DNA from: ZCTH02-B3 sp036563895
GTDB lineage: Bacteria > Bacillota > Bacilli > Paenibacillales > Paenibacillaceae
Direction of reading: 5' to 3'
Assembly (NCBI GenBank): GCA_036563895.1
Contig: DATCLN010000098.1
Span: 1-6,146, forward strand
DNA: 6,146 nucleotides
Of the stretch, positions 1-5,731 are shown piece by piece (the stretch's first letter is position 1; every line of letters starts with the position of its first letter). A program made the position numbers and the translations under genes. Under the pieces are notes generated by a model. The model was not told where the DNA came from. It did not search any database and saw only the letters and a program-made list of their open reading frames with translations.

Positions 1-112
1 TTCCTTCAGATCCCGCCTCGCGGCAGGCACCCTTGCCTTTGGCTAATGGTAGGCGCTCGCCAGCCCCCATTCCGGACTTTCACCGTAGAGATGACGCCCA
101 TGCTGGGCGTAC
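1..112 (-). mobile_element. Group II intron (probably class C), 5' end of domain I, cut by window edge
   Basis: Read on the minus strand from 112 to 1, this is the 5' end of a bacterial group II intron, a self-splicing retroelement that normally carries a reverse transcriptase/maturase gene. It begins GTACGCCC, a variant of the usual GUGYG start, followed by a perfect 7-bp hairpin (ACGCCCA/TGGGCGT, 94-110). Next come the domain I motifs GGTGAAAGTCC (about 76-86), TTAGCC with GGCAAGGGTG (about 31-50), and ATCTGAAGGAA ending at the left edge. From memory this order matches the 5' part of the Oceanobacillus iheyensis class C intron. The element lies in the same direction as the PBP gene, immediately behind its terminator, which is the known target type of class C introns. 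The catalytic domain V and the reverse transcriptase would lie outside the window, so whether it is intact cannot be judged. The exact 5' splice site is inferred from the motif. Confidence 0.87.
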
Positions 113-116
113 AAGC

Positions 117-160
117 AAAAGATGGCCGCCTTGCAAGAGCAAGGCGGCCATTCGTTTTTT
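117..160 (-). terminator. Intrinsic terminator of the PBP gene, potentially bidirectional
   Basis: A perfect 13-bp stem (122-134 with 139-151) closes a four-base loop. On the minus strand it lies 15 bases after the PBP stop and is followed by CTTTTGCTT, after which the group II intron begins at 112. An A-run precedes it on that strand, which reads as TTTTTT (155-160) on the plus strand, so it could also stop rightward transcripts coming from the left. The stem-loop plus the short T-rich stretch next to the intron 5' end is what a class C intron would use as its 5' exon. Confidence 0.9.
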
Positions 161-166
161 CGGGGA

Positions 167-3100
167 TCAGTTGTCCGGCCATACCTCCACGGCCGCGGAC
201 GGGGGAGATTCCCCCGCGCCGTTGACGGCCGTCACCCGGAAGGAACCCTGCGGCAGCGGCATCACGTATTCAAACACGGTGGAATCGGTGGACCCGATCA
301 GCAGGTACTGTCCGGAGGGGTCCGGACGGTGCCAGATCCGGTACTCCGTGACCCCTTCCTCGGATGGATTGGCCTGCCACATCAGCCTTACCCCGAGGGG
401 AGTGGATGTGACGACCAGGCCGGTCGGCGCCGAGGGAAGCGCCGTCTCGCTCCCATCGCCAGGCGTGCCGGAGGAACCGTCGTCGCCGGGCTGCGGGAAC
501 AGCCAGTCCGGAATTTCGGCGCCGCCCGGTACGGGCGAGGACGGCAGGCTGTCGCCGAGGGGGGACACCGTGACGCTCGGCGGCGACTCGTTGCCGGCGA
601 CGTCCACCGCGGTGACGTAGTACCGGTACGTGTTGCCGGGCGAAATGTAGTTGATGAATTTGAGCTCTTCCCCCGTGTGCACCGCTCCCTGTTGTCGGAT
701 GAACGGCCCGCCGTTCATCGAGCGGTAGAGGCGGTAGCCCACCACGTCCGCTTCCGGCGAGGGCGCAAAGGTGATCCGCACCAGGCCGTCCAGGACTTCG
801 GCGGCGACGTTCCGCGGCGCGCTGGGCGCCGCGCCGTCGTCGACGCGCGGGTCCATCCGGGAAGGGGCGCTTTCCTGCGCGTCCTTCGGCAGATAGTAGC
901 TGAGGGGCCTGGGATCCCTGCTCTTAGGCAGGGCCGCTGCCAGTTCTTCCATCAGCACGTCCAGCGGTTTTTCCCGGATCACCATGACGGCTTCGCGCAG
1001 CATGTCCTCCGGCGTGGCCGGATTCGGCAGGTAGTTGACGCCGTTGTACGAAATGTATTTCACCCGGACCAGCGCGTCGTCTTCCTCCTTCGGCACGTCC
1101 CGGCGGTTGAAGATGTCCGTCACCAGCCGTCCGGCTTCGCGGGTGAGCTCGGAGGGAAGCTTGCCGCTCACGCTGGAAACCGTCATCGTCACGATGCCGT
1201 CGGGTTTCTCGAACTCGGTGGTCGGGAACAGCTCCGGTTTCGCCTCCGTCACCGCGTTCATGATCTTCGCCCAGATTTCCCGCGCATGCCGGCGGCTTTC
1301 CGTGCCCAGCGTGTGGATCTGCTTTTCGTAGCCCACCCACACGCCCAGCGTGATGTCCGGCGTGAAGCCCACGAACCAGACGTCGCCGTAATTTTGCGTG
1401 GTGCCGGTTTTGCCGGCGACGGGAATTTTGCCGTAACCCTTGAATTGGGAGCGGATGGACGCACCCGTGCCGTTCGGGTCGCTGATGACCGTGCGCAGCA
1501 TGTCCGTCATCAGGTAGGCGGCCTGTTCGGACACGACGCGCGTCGGCGACGGCTGGTGCTGATAGACGATTTCATCCTTGGAATTGCGGATTTCCTGGAT
1601 CAGGTAGGCGTCGTTGAACACGCCCCGGTTGGCGATGACGCCGTAGGCGTTGGTCAGCTCTTCCACCGTCACGCCGTATTTGAGGCCGCCGATTACGCCG
1701 GTCTGGGCGTAGTTGTCTTCCGGCACCAGCGTGGTGATGCCCAGCTTGCGGACGAACTCCCAGGCCTTTTCGATGGTCACTTTTTCCAGGAACACCTTGA
1801 GGGCGACGGTGTTGATCGACCGGTTCAGCGCGTCGCGCGCCGTGACGAGGCCGTCGTAACGGTTGTTGGCGTTTTTCGGAATGTGGTATTTGCCGGTGCC
1901 GTCGGCCAGGATGATCGGCGAATCGTCAAGGATGCTGGCCGGCTGGATCAGCCCCATTTCGATGGCCGGCAGGTAGGCCGCGAGGGGCTTCATGGCCGAT
2001 CCCGGCTGGCGCGTCATCTGCGTGGCGAAGTTCATCTGCTCGGTATGGAAATCGCGGCCTTCGATCATGCCAAGGATGGCCCCCGTGCCGTGTTCGATCA
2101 TGACCGCGGCGACCTGTTCCATCCCCTTGACCGGGTGGTCCGGCGCGAAGTTCTTCGGATCTTCCGCGATGCTCCGCATCAGGTCGTATACTTGCCGGTC
2201 GATGGTGGTATAGATCTTGTATCCGCCCCGGAGCAGCTCTTTCCGCGCGTCCTCCACCAGGGGGGCGTATTCCTTTTTCCTCAGGTCTTCTTTGGTGAGG
2301 TTCGGATTGTTCTTCAGCACGAGGATTTCCGCCGCCTGCCGCTCGACTTCGAGCATCAGGTACGGGTACTTGTTGTAGGCTTTTTCCGCCGGCGGCGCCA
2401 GGGAGGCCTTCAGGTCGAATCGCAGGGCTTCCTCATACTGTTCGCGGGTAATCTTGCCTTCCTCCAGCATCCGGCGCAGCACGAGGCGCTGGCGTTCCAC
2501 CGCACGGTTGAAGCCGGCTTCGTTGAACTCGCCCTTGCTGGTGAAAGCGGAGTAGGCGGCGGGGCGCTGCGGCAGCCCGGCCAGATAGGCCGCCTGGGCG
2601 ATGTTCAGGTCGTTCAGATCGTCAATGCCGAAGATGCCCTTGGCGGCCGCCTTGATCCCGTAAACGTTGTATCCGTTGGAACCGTTGCCGAAATGGATCT
2701 TGTTCAGATAGGCGGTGATGATTTCTTCTTTGCTCAGGAACTGTTCCAGCCGCAAGGCGAGGAAAATTTCCCGCGCTTTCCGGCTGGTCGTCTGCTCGAG
2801 GGACAGGAACACCTGTCTGGCCAGCTGCTGCGTGATGGTGCTGCCTCCGGTTTGCACGCTTTCGTTCAGCAGCTGCTGCTTGACGGCGCGAAGCAGGCCG
2901 TAAGGGTCGATGCCCGGGTGCTTGAAGAAGTCGTTGTCTTCGATGGCCAGCACCGCATCCAGCACGACCTGCGGAATTTCGTTGAACGTGACCGGACGGC
3001 GGTCCTCCTCGGTGCGCAGCTGCCCGATCAGCGTGCCGTCGCGGAAGTAGACGAAACCCGTGATGGCGTTTTCATTGATTTTCTGTTCGATGAAGGCGCG

Positions 3101-3286
3101 GGAACGGACCGGTTCGTCCTTCACCAGGGCGGCGACGTACCCCGCCACCGCTCCCCCGGCCGCCAGGCCGGCGAGCAGGGCGAACAGGAGCAGCCACAGC
3201 ACCGTAAGACCAGCCAGCGTTCCCGCCATGCCCATCCCCTTCAGCAGGCGGCGGGCAACGGAAGAGGCGCGTTTGCGGTCCGCCAT
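167..3286 (-). CDS. Class A (bifunctional) penicillin-binding protein, PBP1A type, with two C-terminal FN3 domains
   Basis: This 1039-residue enzyme polymerises lipid II into glycan strands and cross-links stem peptides on the outer face of the membrane. A basic cytoplasmic tail (1-22) precedes one membrane helix (about 23-54). The GT51 glycosyltransferase follows: EDNDFFKHPG (116-125, catalytic Glu116), GGSTITQQLA (147-156), RKAREI (169-174, second Glu173), a YLN motif (193-195) and AAYLAGLPQRP (232-242). The transpeptidase shows SAMK (Ser430 nucleophile, Lys433), SIN (490-492) and KTGTT (626-630), so both sites look intact. After a linker come two fibronectin type III domains (about 820-907 and 951-1036) joined by a Pro/Gly/Ser-rich spacer. 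The ATG is supported by AAGGAGG (3295-3301) eight bases upstream. It is ponA-like, but I cannot equate it with one Bacillus paralogue, so no symbol is given. It is probably monocistronic: its own promoter lies upstream and a terminator directly follows. Confidence 0.96.
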   Translation of the reverse strand: MADRKRASSVARRLLKGMGMAGTLAGLTVLWLLLFALLAGLAAGGAVAGYVAALVKDEPVRSRAFIEQKINENAITGFVYFRDGTLIGQLRTEEDRRPVTFNEIPQVVLDAVLAIEDNDFFKHPGIDPYGLLRAVKQQLLNESVQTGGSTITQQLARQVFLSLEQTTSRKAREIFLALRLEQFLSKEEIITAYLNKIHFGNGSNGYNVYGIKAAAKGIFGIDDLNDLNIAQAAYLAGLPQRPAAYSAFTSKGEFNEAGFNRAVERQRLVLRRMLEEGKITREQYEEALRFDLKASLAPPAEKAYNKYPYLMLEVERQAAEILVLKNNPNLTKEDLRKKEYAPLVEDARKELLRGGYKIYTTIDRQVYDLMRSIAEDPKNFAPDHPVKGMEQVAAVMIEHGTGAILGMIEGRDFHTEQMNFATQMTRQPGSAMKPLAAYLPAIEMGLIQPASILDDSPIILADGTGKYHIPKNANNRYDGLVTARDALNRSINTVALKVFLEKVTIEKAWEFVRKLGITTLVPEDNYAQTGVIGGLKYGVTVEELTNAYGVIANRGVFNDAYLIQEIRNSKDEIVYQHQPSPTRVVSEQAAYLMTDMLRTVISDPNGTGASIRSQFKGYGKIPVAGKTGTTQNYGDVWFVGFTPDITLGVWVGYEKQIHTLGTESRRHAREIWAKIMNAVTEAKPELFPTTEFEKPDGIVTMTVSSVSGKLPSELTREAGRLVTDIFNRRDVPKEEDDALVRVKYISYNGVNYLPNPATPEDMLREAVMVIREKPLDVLMEELAAALPKSRDPRPLSYYLPKDAQESAPSRMDPRVDDGAAPSAPRNVAAEVLDGLVRITFAPSPEADVVGYRLYRSMNGGPFIRQQGAVHTGEELKFINYISPGNTYRYYVTAVDVAGNESPPSVTVSPLGDSLPSSPVPGGAEIPDWLFPQPGDDGSSGTPGDGSETALPSAPTGLVVTSTPLGVRLMWQANPSEEGVTEYRIWHRPDPSGQYLLIGSTDSTVFEYVMPLPQGSFRVTAVNGAGESPPSAAVEVWPDN

Positions 3287-3314
3287 GGAAGAAGCCTCCT
3301 TCCGAAACAGCAGT

Positions 3315-3344
3315 ATTATACCATATCGTTTGACTTCTTTCGAA
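3315..3344 (-). promoter_or_regulatory. Putative SigA promoter of the PBP gene
   Basis: On the minus strand a perfect TATAAT -10 box (3315-3320) is preceded by TG at the extended -10 position (TGGTATAAT). A weak -35, TTCGAA (3339-3344), lies 18 bases further upstream. Transcription would start near 3308, giving a leader of only about 20 nt that begins close to the AAGGAGG ribosome binding site. The -35/-10 spacer contains the -35 box of the divergent tyrS promoter. Confidence 0.75.
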
Positions 3345-3359
3345 CGGGTGTGCTATAAA
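3330..3359 (+). promoter_or_regulatory. Putative SigA promoter of tyrS
   Basis: On the plus strand TTGACT (3330-3335) and TATAAA (3354-3359) are separated by 18 bases, with an extended -10 TG at 3351-3352. Transcription would start near 3366, leaving a leader of about 73 nt before the tyrS ATG. That is too short for a T-box riboswitch. The -35 box lies inside the spacer of the leftward PBP promoter. Confidence 0.75.
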
Positions 3360-3370
3360 AAAAAGGATTT

Positions 3371-3413
3371 ATCCGGATACCATCGGACTTTTCCGGATCC
3401 GGCCGGATCCGGA
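3371..3413 (+). repeat. Palindromic TCCGGA repeats in the tyrS leader
   Basis: TCCGGA occurs at 3372, 3392 and 3408. The last two are arms of a perfect 22-bp palindrome (3392-3413, centred on 3402/3403), and the first sits in its own 8-bp palindrome (3371-3378). All three copies can pair with each other, so the leader RNA could take alternative hairpins, or the DNA could hold a dimeric protein. There is no T-tract after the palindrome, so it does not look like an attenuator terminator. Function is unknown. Confidence 0.6.
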
Positions 3414-3420
3414 CTGGGAC

Positions 3421-3425
3421 GGAGG
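3421..3425 (+). promoter_or_regulatory. tyrS ribosome binding site with long spacing
   Basis: GGAGG lies 13 bases before the tyrS ATG, longer than the usual 6-9. No ATG, GTG or TTG lies in frame between it and the ATG, so the start is kept. The palindrome at 3392-3413 ends seven bases upstream, so leader folding could affect access to this site. Confidence 0.65.
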
Positions 3426-3438
3426 CTCTGCATTCGTC

Positions 3439-4698
3439 ATGGACGGTTTGGAAAGCAGTCTGACGCAGGAGCAGCGGCGGGAAGTGGAACGGCAGCTCGC
3501 CGTCATCCGCCGGGGAACCGCGGAAATCGTGCCTGAGGAAGAGCTTGCGGCCAAGGTCGCGCGATCCGTGGCGACGGGCCGGCCGCTGAAAGTCAAGCTC
3601 GGGCTGGACCCTTCCGCGCCGGACATCCACATCGGCCACACCGTGGTGCTGCAAAAGCTGCGCCAGTTCCAGGAGCTGGGCCACGAGGTGCAGCTCATCA
3701 TCGGCGATTTTACGGGCCGCATCGGCGATCCGACGGGGAAGTCGGAGACCCGCAAGCAGCTGAGCGAAGAAGACGTCAGGCGGAACGCGGAAACGTACGA
3801 GCGGCAGATTTTCAAGATCCTGGACCCCGCGCGGACGCGCATCCACTTCAACTCCAGGTGGCTTGCGCCGCTCACCTTTGCCGACGTGGTACAGCTGGCC
3901 GCGAAGGTTACGGTGGCGCGCATGCTGGAACGGGACGATTTCGCCAAGCGGTACGCGTCGGGACAGCCCATCAGCATCCATGAATTTTTCTACCCGCTGA
4001 TGCAGGGCTACGATTCGGTGGCGCTGGAGAGCGACATCGAACTGGGCGGGACGGACCAGAAGTTCAACCTGCTCATGGGCCGCCACCTGCAGAAGGAATT
4101 CGGCCAGGAAGCGCAGGTCGCCATCATGATGCCGCTCCTGGAAGGGCTGGACGGCGTCCAGAAGATGAGCAAAAGCCTGGGCAACTACATCGGCATCGAC
4201 GAAGATCCGAACGAGATCTACGGGAAAGCGATGAGCGTGCCCGACGAACTGATGCTGAAATATTTCGAGCTGACCGTGGACATCTCCAACGAGGAACTGG
4301 AGGAACTGAGGCGCGGGCTCGCCAATGGTTCGGTCCATCCGCGGGACGCCAAGATGCGGCTGGCCCACTCGCTGGTGCGCATGTACCACGGCAGGGAGGC
4401 GGCGGACGCCGCGGAGCGGCGCTTCGTCACCGTGTTCCAGCAGCGCGAGCTGCCGGAGGAAATCGAAGAGGCCGTCCTGCCCGCGGAAGAACTGACGGAC
4501 GGGAAGATCCGCATCGCCCGCCTGCTCACCGTACTCGGGCTCCAGTCCTCCATGAGCGAGGCGCGCCGCAGCGTCCAGCAGGGGGCGGTGCGCATCAACG
4601 GCGAAAGGATCGCGGATCCCAACGGGGAAGTGGCGCCCAAGGACGGGGACATCATCCAGGTGGGCAAACGCAAGTTTGCCCGCATCGCCATCCGTTGA
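3439..4698 (+). CDS. tyrS: Tyrosyl-tRNA synthetase, type 2 (TyrZ-like)
   Basis: This cytoplasmic class I aminoacyl-tRNA synthetase activates tyrosine with ATP and charges tRNA-Tyr. The product has 419 residues, normal for the family. The Rossmann catalytic domain shows KLGLDPSAPDIHIGH with the HIGH signature at 64-67, GDFTGRIGDPTGKSE (89-103), YPLMQGYD (185-192), GGTDQKFN (203-210) and KMSKSLGN (242-249). The KMSKS form, rather than KFGKT, places it in the type 2 clade that includes Bacillus subtilis TyrZ and Thermus TyrRS, not the B. subtilis TyrS clade. An S4-like RNA-binding domain ends the protein (about 355-417; RLLTVLGLQSS through KVGKRKFA-type residues). The gene has its own promoter, divergent from the PBP gene, and converges on rpsD. 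B. subtilis tyrS and tyrZ are controlled by T-box leaders; none is visible here. The symbol tyrS is the general name for the function, and tyrZ would also fit. Confidence 0.97.
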   Translation: MDGLESSLTQEQRREVERQLAVIRRGTAEIVPEEELAAKVARSVATGRPLKVKLGLDPSAPDIHIGHTVVLQKLRQFQELGHEVQLIIGDFTGRIGDPTGKSETRKQLSEEDVRRNAETYERQIFKILDPARTRIHFNSRWLAPLTFADVVQLAAKVTVARMLERDDFAKRYASGQPISIHEFFYPLMQGYDSVALESDIELGGTDQKFNLLMGRHLQKEFGQEAQVAIMMPLLEGLDGVQKMSKSLGNYIGIDEDPNEIYGKAMSVPDELMLKYFELTVDISNEELEELRRGLANGSVHPRDAKMRLAHSLVRMYHGREAADAAERRFVTVFQQRELPEEIEEAVLPAEELTDGKIRIARLLTVLGLQSSMSEARRSVQQGAVRINGERIADPNGEVAPKDGDIIQVGKRKFARIAIR

Positions 4699-4735
4699 AA
4701 CAACGGCCGGGCGGCGGGCCGGCACGAAAAATGAA

Positions 4736-4772
4736 ACGGCCCGTTTTCCCCGCAGGGGGAAAGACGGGCCGT
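4736..4772. terminator. GC-rich hairpin behind tyrS, possible terminator
   Basis: ACGGCCCGT (4736-4744) pairs with ACGGGCCGT (4764-4772). The stem continues through TTTCCCC/GGGGAAA with one unpaired G (4763), around a short GCA-type loop, 37 nt after the tyrS stop. No T-tract follows on the plus strand. On the minus strand the hairpin is followed by TTCATTTTTCG, so it fits better as a block to leftward read-through from rpsD into tyrS antisense. A smaller hairpin (CCGGCT/AGCCGG, 4784-4797) follows. Which of these ends the tyrS message is unclear. Confidence 0.6.
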
Positions 4773-4830
4773 CAACGTTCGCTCCGGCTTCAGCCGGCTT
4801 CCGCCGCCCGGCCGCCCCCCTATCCGCAAC

Positions 4831-5014
4831 AGCGACAAAAGTGCATTTATTTTTTCGTTTTCAAGACCGTTTGGCCGAAATAGCGACATTTGTGCATTTA
4901 TTTCCGGGCTCCTCTCCTGAAATAGCACAGATTTTTCCAAGTTAAATGCACAAAATGCATTTATTTTCCCCGAAACCCCGTTTTCATGCAAAAATAAATG
5001 CACTTTTGTCGTTG
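4831..5014. repeat. AT-rich island of short direct and inverted repeats (core GTGCATTTATTT)
   Basis: Between the convergent tyrS and rpsD lies an AT-rich stretch unlike its GC-rich surroundings. Direct copies: AGCGACAAAAGTGCATTTA with its T-run (4831-4855), TAGCGACATTTGTGCATTTA (4881-4900, running on to TTT), and a degenerate copy TGCACAAAATGCATTTATTT (4947-4966). A partial copy, GAAATAGCACA, begins at 4919; the same GAAATAGC starts the second copy at 4877. One inverted copy lies at 4988-5014 (minus-strand reading CAACGACAAAAGTGCATTTA and on). Distances between units differ (51 bases between copies 1 and 2). No convincing open reading frame is present. The role is unknown: a dispersed intergenic repeat family, a MITE-like remnant, protein-binding sites or a structured 3' UTR are all possible. 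Confidence 0.8.
4833..5011. repeat. Perfect 22-bp inverted repeat bounding the AT-rich island
   Basis: Positions 4833-4854 and 4990-5011 are exact reverse complements over 22 bp, with 135 bases between them. Similarity extends a little further out (CAACAG before the left arm, CAA in the matching place on the right). The arrangement resembles the terminal inverted repeats of a miniature element, but I see no target-site duplication and no transposase. As RNA, the right arm could also pair with the inner copies at 4892-4903 and 4955-4966. Confidence 0.8.
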
Positions 5015-5029
5015 TTCCTCCCCGGCGCG

Positions 5030-5051
5030 AAAAAAAAAGCGCCGCGGCGCT
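5030..5051 (-). terminator. Intrinsic terminator with T9 tract, downstream of rpsD
   Basis: On the minus strand AGCGC/GCGCT form a short GC-rich stem (5038-5051, CGCG loop) followed by nine T residues (5038-5030). This is the best U-tract available to the leftward rpsD message, about 80 bases after the stop, and lies behind a longer hairpin at 5069-5106. It may act as the main or the back-up terminator. Confidence 0.65.
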
Positions 5052-5068
5052 GCCGCAGCAAAACCGGA

Positions 5069-5106
5069 CGGCCCGTTTCCTTCCCGCCGGGAAAGGGAAC
5101 GGGCCG
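5069..5106 (-). terminator. Hairpin behind rpsD, likely first terminator element
   Basis: CGGCCCGTT pairs with AACGGGCCG over 9 bp. The stem continues with minor mismatches through CCTTTCCC/GGGAAGG to a short GGC loop, 25 nt after the rpsD stop. On the minus strand it is followed by GTCCGGTTTTGC, a weak T-tract. Its sequence is closely related to the hairpin at 4736-4772, sharing ACGGCCCGTTT and the GGGAAAG arm. Confidence 0.7.
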
Positions 5107-5131
5107 ACTCGCGTGCCGCTTTGGAGCGTCT

Positions 5132-5731
5132 TCAGCGGCTGTAGAACTCGACGATTTGCTTCTCGTCCACGTCCTGCGGCAGTTCCTCGCGGGTGGGAAG
5201 CCGGACGTATCGCCCTTCCATGGCGTTCGGGTCGAACTCCAGGTAAGCCGGCACGTGATGGCGCGCTTCCATGGCTTCCTTGATCGATTTCAGGTTGCGG
5301 CTGCGTTCGCGCAGGCCGATGACATCGCCGACCTGCACGGTGTAGGAAGGAATGTCCACCTTCTTGCCGTTGACCGTCACGTGGCCGTGGGACACCAGCT
5401 GGCGCGCGCCCGCGCGGGAATTGGCCCAGCCGAGGCGGTACACCAGGTTGTCCAGACGGCTTTCCAGCAGGATGAGGAAGTTCTCGCCGACGATCCCTTT
5501 CTTCTTCGCGGCGCGTTCGAAGAGGTTGCGGAACTGCCGTTCGCTCAGGCCGTACATGAAGCGAAGCTTTTGTTTTTCCTGCAGCTGCAGGCCGTAGCCG
5601 CTCAGCTTGCGGCGTTGTCCCGGACCGTGCTGTCCCGGGGGATAAGGCCTTTTCAGCTCCTTGCCGGAACCGCCCAGGGAAATGCCCAGACGCCGGCTGA
5701 GTTTGAAGCGAGGTCCCGTATACCTTGCCAT
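5132..5731 (-). CDS. rpsD: 30S ribosomal protein S4
   Basis: S4 is a primary binder of 16S rRNA: it nucleates the 30S 5' domain, and with S5 it affects decoding accuracy. The product has 199 residues, the usual length. It begins MARYTGPRFKLSRRLGISL, followed by the N-terminal region with RPYPPGQHGPGQRRK (28-42). The S4 RNA-binding domain is at about 90-150 (SRLDNLVYRLGWANSR, then HGHVTVNGKKV and YTVQVGDVI), and the C-terminus is VEFYSR. There are no cysteines, so this is the zinc-free form typical of many Firmicutes. An upstream in-frame ATG at 5848 was rejected: family homology starts at 5731, and AAAGGAG (5741-5747) is correctly placed nine bases before it. The gene is monocistronic in appearance, with its own promoter and a leader of about 220 nt. 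In B. subtilis S4 represses its own translation through a leader of this kind. Confidence 0.98.
   Translation of the reverse strand: MARYTGPRFKLSRRLGISLGGSGKELKRPYPPGQHGPGQRRKLSGYGLQLQEKQKLRFMYGLSERQFRNLFERAAKKKGIVGENFLILLESRLDNLVYRLGWANSRAGARQLVSHGHVTVNGKKVDIPSYTVQVGDVIGLRERSRNLKSIKEAMEARHHVPAYLEFDPNAMEGRYVRLPTREELPQDVDEKQIVEFYSR

Noticed and set aside
1..120. Riboswitch or small coding region on the plus strand
   Set aside because: The conserved motifs (GGTGAAAGTCC, GCAAGGGTG, ATCTGAAGGAA) read in the right order only on the minus strand, as group II intron domain I.
122..3358. A 1078-codon open frame on the plus strand across the PBP gene
   Set aside because: It is antisense to a protein with every class A PBP motif. 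The predicted product is rich in Arg, His, Val and Gly with no recognisable domain, as expected from the mirror frame of a GC-rich gene.
3316..4725. A 469-codon open frame on the minus strand across tyrS
   Set aside because: It is a shadow of tyrS, which has HIGH, KMSKS and an S4 domain. It has no family signature and no ribosome binding site that I can see.
4831..5014. CRISPR array
   Set aside because: Only a few imperfect copies are present, spacing is irregular, one copy is inverted, and no cas genes are in view.
4831..5014. Plasmid or replication-origin iterons
   Set aside because: The neighbours are core chromosomal genes, there is no initiator gene in view, and the copies are irregularly spaced and of mixed orientation.
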